From Arenibacter nanhaiticus (GTDB lineage: Bacteria > Bacteroidota > Bacteroidia > Flavobacteriales > Flavobacteriaceae): a DNA stretch of 64,000 nt. The stretch lies in assembly GCF_900141935.1 (NCBI RefSeq), contig NZ_FQYX01000020.1, positions 18,784 to 82,783 of the forward strand, read 5' to 3'. The position numbers were made by a program, and so were the translations under genes. A model generated the notes under the pieces. The model did no database searches. It was not told the origin of the DNA and saw only the letters and a list, made by a program, of their open reading frames with translations. Shown piece after piece: positions 41,244 to 50,809 of the stretch; the first letter of the stretch is position 1; every line of letters begins with the position of its first letter.

Positions 41244-42452
41244 ATGCAAAAATCGAAGAGTAAGGCTCAATTTGAATTTGTTGCCATTATGGCCTCTTTA
41301 ATGTCTATAGTAGCATTGGCTATCGATGCCATATTGCCCGCCATGACCCATATCGGTCTTTCCGTAAACAGCTTGGACCCCACGGTGAACCAAATGTTAA
41401 TCACTATGATATTTTTGGGATTGGGAGCAGGACAATTGGTTTTTGGACCATTGTCTGATAGTTTTGGAAGGAAACCCATTGTATATCTTGGGTTTTCTAT
41501 ATTTATTATCGGAAGTATATTATGTGTCGTGGCCCCTTCTTTTGAATGGATGATCGCAGGGCGGGTATTACAGGGAATTGGATTATCGGCACCGAGGACT
41601 ATTAGTATTTCTATGATCAGGGACTCTTTTAAGGGTGATTATATGGCCAAGATTATGTCTTTTGTTACGGCCTTTTTTATTTTAGTTCCCATAGTAGCTC
41701 CTGCGATGGGGAAGTTTTTCTTGGACCATTACGGTTGGGAAGCTATTTTTTATGTACAGTTGTTTTTTACCCTTTTGGTGAGCCTTTGGTTTTGGAAACG
41801 ACAGCCAGAAACCTTAAAAAAGGAGTATACCATACCTTTCTCTAAACACGTATTTATAGACGGGTTTAAGGAATTGTTCCGTCATAAGGAAACGGTGGCC
41901 TTTACCTTGGTTTCTGGTCTAATAACCGGCGCTTTCATGGTGTATTTAAGCACTGCCCAACAAATTTTTGAAATCCAATATAATTTGGCAGACGATTTTC
42001 CGTATATCTTTGCGGGACTGGCTATTTCTGTAGGTTTATCTACCCTTTTAAACGGTACTTTGGTGGTACGTCTCGGGATGCGCAGACTGGTTTATATAGC
42101 GCTTTCCTTGTATTGCAGCACAGCTTTAATTTACATAGGGATGTTTTGGAACGCTCCCAATCCTAGTTTAGGGGTACTGATCACTTTTTTAGCGCTCCAA
42201 TTTTTTACCCTTGGTTTTTTATTTGGGAATTTACGTGCTATTGCCATGGAGCCCATTGGGCATATTGCCGGAATAGGGGCGGCCATAACCGGTTTTATTT
42301 CGACTATGATGGCCATTCCGATAGCCACTTATATTGGTAGTTTTGTGCAGAACAGTACTTTGCCTTTATTTATCGGCTTTTCTGTCTGTGGGGTGATTTC
42401 TTTAGGGGTTTTTCTAATGATAAAGGGTAAATCCTTGATAGCTACTGCCTAA
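41244..42452 (+). CDS. Bcr/CflA-type multidrug efflux MFS transporter
   Basis: A 402-residue proton-driven exporter of the 12-segment major facilitator family. The DHA1 motif GQLVFGPLSDSFGRKPIVYLG lies in the loop between segments 2 and 3 (only its DSFGRKP core matters for the call). The antiporter-type motif GRVLQGIGLSAPRTISISMI follows in segments 4-5. The start, IVALAIDAILPAM, is the usual beginning of the Bcr/CflA subfamily, which exports bicyclomycin, chloramphenicol and similar compounds. Substrate range cannot be read. It appears to be monocistronic, with a decayed gene region upstream. Confidence 0.9.
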   Translation: MQKSKSKAQFEFVAIMASLMSIVALAIDAILPAMTHIGLSVNSLDPTVNQMLITMIFLGLGAGQLVFGPLSDSFGRKPIVYLGFSIFIIGSILCVVAPSFEWMIAGRVLQGIGLSAPRTISISMIRDSFKGDYMAKIMSFVTAFFILVPIVAPAMGKFFLDHYGWEAIFYVQLFFTLLVSLWFWKRQPETLKKEYTIPFSKHVFIDGFKELFRHKETVAFTLVSGLITGAFMVYLSTAQQIFEIQYNLADDFPYIFAGLAISVGLSTLLNGTLVVRLGMRRLVYIALSLYCSTALIYIGMFWNAPNPSLGVLITFLALQFFTLGFLFGNLRAIAMEPIGHIAGIGAAITGFISTMMAIPIATYIGSFVQNSTLPLFIGFSVCGVISLGVFLMIKGKSLIATA

Positions 42453-42508
42453 TCCTTATTTTTCACTTCTGGGTAAGATAGGATAATGGTACTTGAATTT
42501 GCATTACT

Positions 42509-42570
42509 GATTGCAGCGGCATCCTTTTTATAAGCCGAAGAATGAGGCATAAAAAGATATAGCGGAAAGC
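42509..42570 (+). repeat. Dispersed intergenic repeat, diverged copy 3
   Basis: TTGCAGCGGCATCC, a central A/T-rich part, then AAAAAGATATAGCGGAAAGC matches the ends of the repeats at 2681 and 6199 (GCAGCGGCATCC ... GGGATATAGCGAAGAGC), but the middle differs. A further hairpin (CTTTATGG ... CCATAAAG) lies just after it, near 42578-42600. It occupies the convergent gap between the MFS gene and acs. This version is closest to the GCGGCATCC/AGATATAGCGGAAAGC element often seen in flavobacterial intergenic DNA. Confidence 0.6.
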
Positions 42571-42654
42571 AGGTGCCACTTTATGGGGGAACCATAAAGC
42601 GGCAATGCCCTAGCAATAATCAAAAGAAACAATTGCTGCTTCCGTACTTAGTGC

Positions 42655-44562
42655 CTACAGTGCACTGTCTTTAATAACATCTACAATTTCCGGATTTAGC
42701 AAAGTAGAGGTGTCTCCCATATTGCTCATGTCCTTACTGGCGATCTTGCGTAAAATTCGCCTCATGATCTTACCCGAGCGGGTCTTGGGAAGCCCACTAG
42801 TAAATTGGATCTTATCTAATTTGGCGATAGGGCCAATATGTTCCGTAATGATTTGATTGATCTCTTTTCTTAGGTTGTCGTGCATACGGGATTCTCCGGA
42901 TTCTTTAAGGATAACGAAGCCATAAAGAGCGTTCCCTTTAATGTCGTGTGGAAAACCTACGATAGCCGATTCAGCCACTGCCGGATGTTCGTTGATGGCG
43001 TCTTCTATTGGGGCGGTACCCAAATTATGTCCAGAAACGATAATAACATCATCGACACGCCCGGTAATTCTGTAATAGCCTACCTCGTCTCTAAGGGCGC
43101 CATCGCCGGAGAAGTACATACCTGGAAAGGCCGAGAAATAGGTGTCTTTGTAGCGTTCATGATTGCCCCAAATGGTTCTGGCCATCCCTGGCCAGGGGAA
43201 TTTTATACACAAGCGCCCCTCTACTTGGTTGCCTTTTAGTTCTATTCCCTTTTCATCCATCAGGGCTGGTTGTATCCCTATAAAAGGAAGTGTAGCGTAG
43301 GTTGGTTTTGTCGGCGTTACAAAAGGGATAGGAGTAATCATAATTCCCCCAGTCTCTGTTTGCCACCAAGTATCTACAATTGGACTTTTCTTTTTTCCGA
43401 TTACATCGTTGTACCAATGCCATGCTTCCTCGTTAATTGGTTCTCCAACGGAGCCCAATACTTTCAAAGAAGAGAGATCGTGTTTTTCGGCGAAGGATAT
43501 ATTTTGTTTTGCCAAGGCCCTGATTGCCGTTGGAGCGGTATAAAACTGATTGACCTTATGTTTTTCGACGATTTCCCAAAAACGGCTATAGTCCGGATAG
43601 CTAGGGACACCTTCGAACATTAGGGTTGTGGCGCCATTAGCCAAAGGACCGTACACAATATAGCTATGACCGGTAATCCATCCTATATCTGCGGTACACC
43701 AATATACATCGTTCTCTGTGTATTGAAAAACGTTTTTAAAGGTGTAGGCGGTATACACCATATACCCCCCGGTAGTGTGGACCATTCCCTTAGGTTTTCC
43801 GGTAGATCCTGAAGTATACAGAATAAATAAGGGATCTTCGGCATTCATGATCTCTGGAACGCAGTCTTGGTAAGCTTTGTCTAATAAGGGCTGTAGCCAT
43901 TTATCGCGTCCTTCTTTCATGGCAACTGCAGTATTGGTTCTTTTTACAACCAATACCGTTTTTACTCCTGGGCAATCTTCCAAGCCTTCGTCTACAATTG
44001 CTTTTAGGTCAATAGATTTGGATCCTCTGTAGGAGCCATCGGAAGTGATGACCAATTTACAATCGCTATCATTGATCCTAGTAGATAGTGCAGTGGAAGA
44101 GAATCCGGCAAAAATCACGGAATGGATGGCGCCTATTCTGGCGCATGCTAATAATGCAATAGAGAGTTCCGGAATCATGGGAAGGTAAATACACACCCTA
44201 TCTCCTTTTTTTACACCTTGGTCTTTTAATACATTGGCCAATTGACATACACGGGCATGAAGCTGGCGATACGTAATATGTTGTGCTGCTTCTTCTGGAT
44301 TGTTTGGTTCAAAAATTAAGGCGGTTTTGTCTCCTCTTGTGAGCAAATGCCTATCGATACAATTTTCTGTTATGTTGAGTTGGGCACCTTGGAACCATTT
44401 TACTTCAGGAGTATTAAAATCCCAACTTAAAACATTGTCCCATTTTTTACGCCACATAAAATGCTCTTCTGCGACTTCTCCCCAAAAATTTTCTGGTTCT
44501 CTTACTGATTTTCTATAAACTTGGTAGTATTCTTCTAAATGTTTGATGTGGTAGTTACTCAT
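42655..44562 (-). CDS. acs: Acetate-CoA ligase (acetyl-CoA synthetase)
   Basis: A 635-residue adenylate-forming enzyme that makes acetyl-CoA from acetate, ATP and CoA. Motifs are the P-loop-like YTSGSTGKPKGMVHTTGGYM, the WWQTETGG core near residue 400, and the C-terminal KTRSGKIMRRIL with the lysine that is acetylated in well-studied homologues. The N-terminal ACAS extension (HIKHLEEYYQVYRKSV) is present. It lies 116 bases after the symporter gene of the same orientation, giving an acetate uptake and activation set. Confidence 0.96.
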   Translation of the reverse strand: MSNYHIKHLEEYYQVYRKSVREPENFWGEVAEEHFMWRKKWDNVLSWDFNTPEVKWFQGAQLNITENCIDRHLLTRGDKTALIFEPNNPEEAAQHITYRQLHARVCQLANVLKDQGVKKGDRVCIYLPMIPELSIALLACARIGAIHSVIFAGFSSTALSTRINDSDCKLVITSDGSYRGSKSIDLKAIVDEGLEDCPGVKTVLVVKRTNTAVAMKEGRDKWLQPLLDKAYQDCVPEIMNAEDPLFILYTSGSTGKPKGMVHTTGGYMVYTAYTFKNVFQYTENDVYWCTADIGWITGHSYIVYGPLANGATTLMFEGVPSYPDYSRFWEIVEKHKVNQFYTAPTAIRALAKQNISFAEKHDLSSLKVLGSVGEPINEEAWHWYNDVIGKKKSPIVDTWWQTETGGIMITPIPFVTPTKPTYATLPFIGIQPALMDEKGIELKGNQVEGRLCIKFPWPGMARTIWGNHERYKDTYFSAFPGMYFSGDGALRDEVGYYRITGRVDDVIIVSGHNLGTAPIEDAINEHPAVAESAIVGFPHDIKGNALYGFVILKESGESRMHDNLRKEINQIITEHIGPIAKLDKIQFTSGLPKTRSGKIMRRILRKIASKDMSNMGDTSTLLNPEIVDVIKDSAL

Positions 44563-44678
44563 TGTTTCTCTATAAATTTTATTGTATCATCAAAAAATTG
44601 GGATGATTATATTGCACGTTTTAAATTTACTATAATATTATTAAATATCTAGCCCTTTTATGTTTTTCACCGATGTTG

Positions 44679-46376
44679 TTAATGCATTTTAGCATTTCCC
44701 GCACCGCTAGGAATACGGATGTTTTCTGTGATTTCTTGAACTTGTAAAGGTGGTTCTGGAGTGAAGCGACTGATAATCAGTGCCACGATGAAATTCACTG
44801 CCATGGCGACACTTCCAAACCCTTCTGGGGATATGCCAAACCACCAATTGGAGTTATCGGGAATTTCTCCTAACCATCCTAATTTAAATTTGGCCATATA
44901 GTAGAGCATAAGGCCTATACCGACTATCATTCCGCTTACCGCTCCTTCTTTGTTCATTTTTTTATAAAAAATCCCTAGGATAATAGCGGGAAAGAATGAT
45001 GCTGCGGCCAGGCCAAAAGCAAGGGCTACAACAGCGGCGACAAAACCGGGGGGGTGAATTCCAAAATACCCAGCGACGATTACGGCTAGGGTAGCAGCAA
45101 TACGCGCTGCCCACAATTCTCCTTTTTCCGAGATATTGGGGTTAAAGACATTTTTGATCAAATCGTGGGAAACCGAGGAGGAGATCACTAATAGGAGTCC
45201 GGCTGCCGTAGATAAGGCCGCTGCCAGTCCGCCAGCGGCGACCAAAGCAATGACCCATGCTGGAAGCTTGGCAATTTCTGGATTAGCCAAGACCATAATA
45301 TCATTGTCCACGGTCAGTTCATTTTTGCTATTGTCTGCAAGATATTGAATAATGCCATCCTGGTTTTTATCCTCAAAAAGCAATAAGCCAGTGTCTTCCC
45401 AATTTTTAAACCATTTGGGCATATGGCTATATTCTTTATTGCTTACCGTATTTAAAAGGTTCGTTTTAGCAAACACGGCAACCGCCGGGGCGGTGGTATA
45501 TAATATGGCAATCAGTAAGAGCGCTATTCCGGCAGATTTACGGGCGTCTTTAACTCGTTTCACCGTAAAGAACCTCACAATAACATGGGGAAGTCCTGCC
45601 GTGCCTACCATTAATGCCAAGGTAATGGCAAAAATATCTATCATATCTTTGGCCCCATCGGTATAAGCCGCAAAGCCTAATTCTGTGGAGAGACCGTTTA
45701 ACCGGTCTAATAAAAAGGTTTCCGAGCCGTCATTTATGGTAGCCCCCATGCCTAATTGGGGAATAGGGTTGCCGGTCATTTGCAAAGAAATAAAAATTGC
45801 GGGCACCATAAAGGCAAATATTAAAACACAATACTGTGCGACTTGGGTATAGGTGATTCCCTTCATTCCTCCCAATACGGCATAGAACAATACAATGATC
45901 ATCCCAATAATGACCCCGGTATTGATATCGACTTGTAAAAACCTTGAGAACACCACGCCAACACCCCTCATTTGTCCGGCCACATAAGTAAAGGAAACTA
46001 TAAGAGCACAACATACTGCTACGATTCGGGCGGTTTTGGAATAGTAGCGTTCCCCTATAAAATCGGGAACCGTAAATTTTCCGAATTTTCTAAGATAGGG
46101 AGCTAGTAAAAGGGCCAATAATACATAGCCTCCGGTCCATCCCATTAAATATACTGAGCCGTCATAGCCAGAAAAGGCTATAATACCAGCCATAGAAATA
46201 AACGAAGCTGCCGACATCCAGTCAGCGGCAGTGGCCATTCCGTTGGCCAAAGGAGATACGCCACCCCCGGCGATATAAAATTCTTTGGTAGAGCCGGCCC
46301 TAGACCATATCGCTATACCTATATATAGGGCAAAGGTAATTCCGACAAGGAGGTAAGTCCATACTTGTACACTCAT
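44679..46376 (-). CDS. Sodium:solute symporter, probable acetate/monocarboxylate carrier
   Basis: A 565-residue carrier of the SSS family with about 13 membrane segments. Early motifs, YIAGGGVSPLANGMATAADW and MSAASFISMAGIIAFSGYDG, match the cation/acetate symporter (ActP-like) branch, as do LPHVIVRFFTVKRVKDARKS and AAGGLAAALSTAAGLLLVIS. It is preceded 30 bases upstream by a DUF4212 gene, the small subunit that accompanies this kind of symporter, and followed by acs. Acetate is the most likely substrate, but a related short monocarboxylate is possible. Confidence 0.92.
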   Translation of the reverse strand: MSVQVWTYLLVGITFALYIGIAIWSRAGSTKEFYIAGGGVSPLANGMATAADWMSAASFISMAGIIAFSGYDGSVYLMGWTGGYVLLALLLAPYLRKFGKFTVPDFIGERYYSKTARIVAVCCALIVSFTYVAGQMRGVGVVFSRFLQVDINTGVIIGMIIVLFYAVLGGMKGITYTQVAQYCVLIFAFMVPAIFISLQMTGNPIPQLGMGATINDGSETFLLDRLNGLSTELGFAAYTDGAKDMIDIFAITLALMVGTAGLPHVIVRFFTVKRVKDARKSAGIALLLIAILYTTAPAVAVFAKTNLLNTVSNKEYSHMPKWFKNWEDTGLLLFEDKNQDGIIQYLADNSKNELTVDNDIMVLANPEIAKLPAWVIALVAAGGLAAALSTAAGLLLVISSSVSHDLIKNVFNPNISEKGELWAARIAATLAVIVAGYFGIHPPGFVAAVVALAFGLAAASFFPAIILGIFYKKMNKEGAVSGMIVGIGLMLYYMAKFKLGWLGEIPDNSNWWFGISPEGFGSVAMAVNFIVALIISRFTPEPPLQVQEITENIRIPSGAGNAKMH

Positions 46377-46406
46377 AAGTTTAGGTTTTTTGGTTGGTGG
46401 TAGGGG

Positions 46407-46667
46407 TTATTCGTTGTAGCCGTATTTTTTATCAAGTTTGTTCATGAGGCGTACATAGACAAATATTAAAACAACAAAAACGTAGATGGCGCCCTGTTGG
46501 GCAAACCAAAAACCGAGTTGAAATCCGCCGATCTTAAAACTGTTCAAAGCATCTTTTAATAAAATTCCGGCACCAAAGGAAACGGTAAACCAAATTGCTA
46601 GAAGAACTAAAACGTAGCGGATGTTTTTTTTCCAATAGGCAGTAGCTTTTTTTTGTTGATCACTCAT
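46407..46667 (-). CDS. DUF4212 small membrane subunit of the symporter
   Basis: An 86-residue protein with two membrane helices (YVLVLLAIWFTVSFGAGIL and QQGAIYVFVVLIFVYVRLM). The TVSFGAGILLKDALNSFKIG loop and FQLGFWFAQQGAIYVF segments are the DUF4212 signature. The family is nearly always encoded directly before an ActP-like symporter and is taken to be its accessory subunit, as here. It is the first gene of the acetate set. Confidence 0.92.
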   Translation of the reverse strand: MSDQQKKATAYWKKNIRYVLVLLAIWFTVSFGAGILLKDALNSFKIGGFQLGFWFAQQGAIYVFVVLIFVYVRLMNKLDKKYGYNE

Positions 46668-46758
46668 TTTAAATACGGTTTAATTAGAGATATCTGTGGT
46701 TTGGTCAGATTAGTTTCTCGAATATAGGAAATTGTACTAAAATAAACGATTGGTTTTT

Positions 46759-47835
46759 TTAGGAAGGGAGATAGATTACGCCGCCCGAACAATCTTTTTT
46801 TGCGCCGGTGACGGAGCTTAAACAATTGGTTTCTTCTACATCTCTTAGGACACCCATAAGGGCAAAAACAAGGGCTTCCTTAAATTCTATGAGGGTGTTA
46901 GAAGGGGTAATAACTTTTACGGTAGCGCCTAATTTATCTTGTAGAGTATCCATTAAAAAAGTATTCAATGCCCCGCCTCCTGTAACAAATAAGCGGCTTT
47001 TTGTTTTAATATTATGCAATTTTAACTGCACATTTATCTGTTCGGTGATGTGATGGATACTAGTATGCAATAAATTCTCGATACTATCTTGGGAGTTATC
47101 TACAATAGGCAGCACTTTTTCGACGAACCATTCGAACCCAATAGACTTTGGAAAGGGCAAGCGATAAAACTCTAAATTGTTTAACTCTTGAAGCATAAGG
47201 TTATTAATCTGTCCCTTAGAGGCCATAGCACCATTTTTATCATAACTAAGATTTATTTTTTGGGTGATGTGGTTTAGGATCATATTGGCCAAACCGATGT
47301 CATAGGCCAAGCGTTGGCCATTTTTTTGGAAAGAAATATTGCTGATTCCACCAAGGTTAAGGCAGTAGTCGTATTGGCCAAAGAATAACTGGTCACCAAT
47401 TGGTACTAGGGGAGCCCCTTGTCCGCCCAAGGCAACATCCTTGGAACGAAAATCGCAAATAACTTTTTTTCCGCATTCGTGGGCCAGATGTTGTCCAGAT
47501 CCAATCTGGAACGTAAAACCTTTTTGCGGTTGATGGTGGGCAGTATGTCCGTGACTAGCAATAAAATCGATTTCTAAATGATGCTGGTCGATAAATGCTT
47601 TGGCTTGTTTTCCCAACCAAGTGCCATAGGTGTTATGGAACGCTAACAATTCTGTTGCCGGCAAGTAGATCGCATTTTTTAGTTGTGATTCCATGGTTTT
47701 GTCATAGGCAATGCTTTTGGATTGTTTAATCTCAAAATCCCATCCGTTCTTAGTCTTCCAAATATGGCAATAGGCAAGGTCTAGACCATCTAGAGAAGTG
47801 CCCGACATTAATCCTATGACTTTATAAATTTTCAT
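46759..47835 (-). CDS. anmK: Anhydro-N-acetylmuramic acid kinase
   Basis: A 358-residue kinase that opens and phosphorylates 1,6-anhydro-MurNAc to MurNAc-6-phosphate in peptidoglycan recycling. Motifs are IGLMSGTSLDGLDLAYC (phosphate binding), the IASHGHTAHHQPQKG segment, CLNLGGISNIS and the VTGGGALNTFLM nucleotide-binding part. The length is normal. It lies 17 bases after the GH3/beta-lactamase fusion gene and is the last gene of the leftward recycling run. Its product is the substrate of MurQ, encoded divergently at 52148. Confidence 0.95.
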   Translation of the reverse strand: MKIYKVIGLMSGTSLDGLDLAYCHIWKTKNGWDFEIKQSKSIAYDKTMESQLKNAIYLPATELLAFHNTYGTWLGKQAKAFIDQHHLEIDFIASHGHTAHHQPQKGFTFQIGSGQHLAHECGKKVICDFRSKDVALGGQGAPLVPIGDQLFFGQYDYCLNLGGISNISFQKNGQRLAYDIGLANMILNHITQKINLSYDKNGAMASKGQINNLMLQELNNLEFYRLPFPKSIGFEWFVEKVLPIVDNSQDSIENLLHTSIHHITEQINVQLKLHNIKTKSRLFVTGGGALNTFLMDTLQDKLGATVKVITPSNTLIEFKEALVFALMGVLRDVEETNCLSSVTGAKKDCSGGVIYLPS

Positions 47836-47852
47836 TCCTAGATGTGTTGAGG

Positions 47853-50795
47853 TTATTGGATGGCGTCGTACAAAACTTGTTGAATATTGGTACGGGTGTT
47901 CAATTTGTAGAGGGTAGTATTCTCCCTAGTTGGGAGGACACGATTAGAAAGGAAAACGTACAATAGTTCTTCTTTAGGATCTATCCAAACCATGATTCCT
48001 GTAAATCCGGTATGTCCAAAACTATCGCTGCTGGCATCTTTGGCGGTGTTGCTATTTTTACCTCTATATTTTAAATACGGCTTATCGAATCCCAGTCCTC
48101 TGTGGTTGTTATTCTCAGGAAATTGTACTTTGGTAAATTCTTTGAGGGTGTTTTCTGCGATAAATCGCTCGCCGCCATAGGAGCCCATATTTAAATACAT
48201 TTGCAAGAGTTTGGCAAGGTCGTTAGCATTGGAGAACAGGCCTGCATTAGCCGAAACTCCGCCCATCATCGCAGCCCCTTCATCGTGAACGGATCCATGT
48301 ATCGGCAGGTGTCTGAACATAAAATCATGCTCGGTAGGGACTATCCGTTTTTTATCAAATTTTTCATAGGGTTTATAGGTTAAGGTACATGCTCCCAATT
48401 TGTCATAAAAGTGCTGGTTTACATAATCTACAAAGTTTTCATCGGTAATTTCTTGAATGATGGTAGGCAATAGCATAAAAAGCAGGCCAGAATACTTGTA
48501 TTCCTTTTTTTCGAGCAGAGGCGATTTTTTGATTGCCTTAAATATCTTTTTTTGATACTTGCGATGGAGCCACATTTTGGAGGTGATCTTTATGGGAAAA
48601 CCTGCCGAGGAATCTTTTTTGATGGTACTCCATTTGTAACTGCCATTTTTTCGAAGGGTATTTTTCCAATAGGTGATATAGGGGTTAAACCCGGCCTGAT
48701 GGGCCAATATTTCCTTGAAACTGGCGTTATCTTTATTGGAGTTTTTAAAATACTTCAGGTAATCGCCTATTCCATTGTTGAGGTCAAACTTCCCTTCATC
48801 GTGCAGTTTCATAAGTGCGGGAAGAGCAGAGGAAATTTTTGTGACAGATGCCAAGTCATAGATATCCTCGGTATTCACTTTAGTGGTGTCGTTGTATTTT
48901 TTTAGGCCGTAAGCCTTGTGTAAAACAACCTTTCCGTTCTTAGCGACCAATAGTTGACCTCCAGGGGTTGCCTTGGCATTTATTGCTTCGTTCATAAGGG
49001 AATCCACGCCATGGATTAGGGTTTTAGAATCCATCCCTGCATCCTCTGGCAGGGTATATTTAAAACGAATTCCGCCTTGGATAGAAAGACCGTCCCCTGC
49101 TTTAAACTTTTTGCCGATTCCGACTGGTAGTCGGCCATTGGCCCCGATTCCTCCAAAAATTAATTGTGCGGTCAGGTCTTGGGCAGATTTACTATCCTGA
49201 TAGGAGGCAATTAGTCCCATAGCATTTTCCATGTTGTTTAGTTTGTCTATGGAATATGGGTTTTTGAAATAAGAGATCAGGGTTTTTTCAAAGGGGAGGG
49301 CCTGTATAAATGATTGTACGGGTTCCGAAAATTTTATAGTATTTCGGGGTCTTGGGCTATCGTCGTGCACACCAACGATGATTAAATTGTAGTGGGGAAA
49401 TACTTTCTGGATTGCCTCAACCTCTTCAAGGGAGGCCTCCGTAGGCAAAGTGAAATGAGCAACTTCGGAATATAGGTCGAGTGTCTTTTGAAAGGTAGTC
49501 TTGGTGTCCGTGCCAATGGAAACCGACATGATTTTAAGGGTGTCCAACCTTTTTAAAGGGATGATATCTCCCTCATTTTTTAATACTGTTAAGGAAGCTT
49601 CCGTTAAATTTCTTTCTAACAACAATGCTTGTGGATGGTGAATGTCTTCTAGGAGGTTGGTGAGGGGTAGGTCTTGGTATTCGTTTAATTTCACCCACTG
49701 CTTGGCGGCCAAAATTTTTCTGACCCTTGTATCTATATCTTTTTGGGAAATTAGGCCTTTGTCTATCGCTTTTTTTATTTCAGTAATAGCCTTTTCTACA
49801 TCCTGTACCAGTTCTAGGACATCGTTGCCCGCCAAAACGGCATTTTTATCCACTACCCCTGGTAGGTTCCCTTTGGTTACTCCCTTCATTTCCATGGCAT
49901 CGGTAACAATCAATCCTTTAAATCCGAGTTGGTCCTTTAAAAGATCGGTAATGATTGCTTTGGAGAGGGTAGAAGGTTGCCCCGATGGGTCTAAGGCGGG
50001 AATATTTAAATGGGCCACCATCATGCCATTGATACCGGCATTTATAAGTTCCTTGAAGGGGTACAATTCCAAATTGTTCAATCGCTCCAAGGAATGATCT
50101 ATTTGAGGTAAATCGTAGTGGGAATCGGTGCTGGTATCGCCATGTCCCGGAAAATGTTTAGCCGTGGTGATCAATCCGCCGTCTTGCATTCCCTGCATAT
50201 AGGCAATGCTCTTTTCGGCGACCTTAATTTTATCTTCGCCAAAAGAGCGATAGTTGATCACGGGGTTCTCTGGGTTGTTGTTTACATCGGCAACTGGGGC
50301 AAAGTTCAGGTGCAGCCCCACTCTTTTAATTTGTTGAGCCACTTCTTTACCCATCTTATAGATTAGGGTGTTGTCCTCAATGGCTCCCAAGGCCATCTGA
50401 AAAGGGAAACTTATGGTGTTATCTAATCGCATCCCTAGCCCCCATTCGGCATCGATAGCTCCCATTAAAGGCACTTTTGCCGCATTTTGGTATTCGTTCA
50501 TCAATTTTACCTGGGTAAGGGGGTCGCCTTGAAAAAAGACCAATCCCCCTATATTCCATTTTTCTATAGTTTTTAGGATATCTGCTCGGTGTTCCGATCC
50601 TCTATTAGAATAGGCAGACACCCATATAAGTTGCCCTATTCGCTCCTGGGGCGTTAGGGATTTCATTATGGAGTCTACCCATGTACTATGAGTATATTGC
50701 AGAAATTCAGGGGGGGGTGGCGTGTTTTCCTGAGCGTTTAACATATTGACGAGCAGGATTACGGCGATAAATAACCTTACTTTTCTTAAAAACAT
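47853..50795 (-). CDS. Exported NagZ-like GH3 beta-N-acetylglucosaminidase fused to a beta-lactamase-family serine hydrolase
   Basis: A 980-residue protein with signal peptide MFLRKVRLFIAVILLVNMLNA. Residues of about 30-380 form a GH3 domain: MGAIDAEWGLGMRLD, KHFPGHGDTSTDSHYDLP (the His-Asp acid/base dyad of NagZ) and LIVTDAMEMKGVT with the nucleophile Asp. A GH3 C-terminal-like part follows. Residues of about 610-980 form a beta-lactamase/transpeptidase-like domain with SVTK (SxxK), KYSGLLF in place of YxN, and FGHTGFTG. It would remove GlcNAc from muropeptides or wall in the periplasm while the second domain acts on peptide or ester bonds. The order NagX-like gene, fusion, anmK supports wall recycling. 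Confidence 0.92.
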   Translation of the reverse strand: MFLRKVRLFIAVILLVNMLNAQENTPPPPEFLQYTHSTWVDSIMKSLTPQERIGQLIWVSAYSNRGSEHRADILKTIEKWNIGGLVFFQGDPLTQVKLMNEYQNAAKVPLMGAIDAEWGLGMRLDNTISFPFQMALGAIEDNTLIYKMGKEVAQQIKRVGLHLNFAPVADVNNNPENPVINYRSFGEDKIKVAEKSIAYMQGMQDGGLITTAKHFPGHGDTSTDSHYDLPQIDHSLERLNNLELYPFKELINAGINGMMVAHLNIPALDPSGQPSTLSKAIITDLLKDQLGFKGLIVTDAMEMKGVTKGNLPGVVDKNAVLAGNDVLELVQDVEKAITEIKKAIDKGLISQKDIDTRVRKILAAKQWVKLNEYQDLPLTNLLEDIHHPQALLLERNLTEASLTVLKNEGDIIPLKRLDTLKIMSVSIGTDTKTTFQKTLDLYSEVAHFTLPTEASLEEVEAIQKVFPHYNLIIVGVHDDSPRPRNTIKFSEPVQSFIQALPFEKTLISYFKNPYSIDKLNNMENAMGLIASYQDSKSAQDLTAQLIFGGIGANGRLPVGIGKKFKAGDGLSIQGGIRFKYTLPEDAGMDSKTLIHGVDSLMNEAINAKATPGGQLLVAKNGKVVLHKAYGLKKYNDTTKVNTEDIYDLASVTKISSALPALMKLHDEGKFDLNNGIGDYLKYFKNSNKDNASFKEILAHQAGFNPYITYWKNTLRKNGSYKWSTIKKDSSAGFPIKITSKMWLHRKYQKKIFKAIKKSPLLEKKEYKYSGLLFMLLPTIIQEITDENFVDYVNQHFYDKLGACTLTYKPYEKFDKKRIVPTEHDFMFRHLPIHGSVHDEGAAMMGGVSANAGLFSNANDLAKLLQMYLNMGSYGGERFIAENTLKEFTKVQFPENNNHRGLGFDKPYLKYRGKNSNTAKDASSDSFGHTGFTGIMVWIDPKEELLYVFLSNRVLPTRENTTLYKLNTRTNIQQVLYDAIQ

Positions 50796-50809
50796 ATTGA
50801 TGGTGATTA

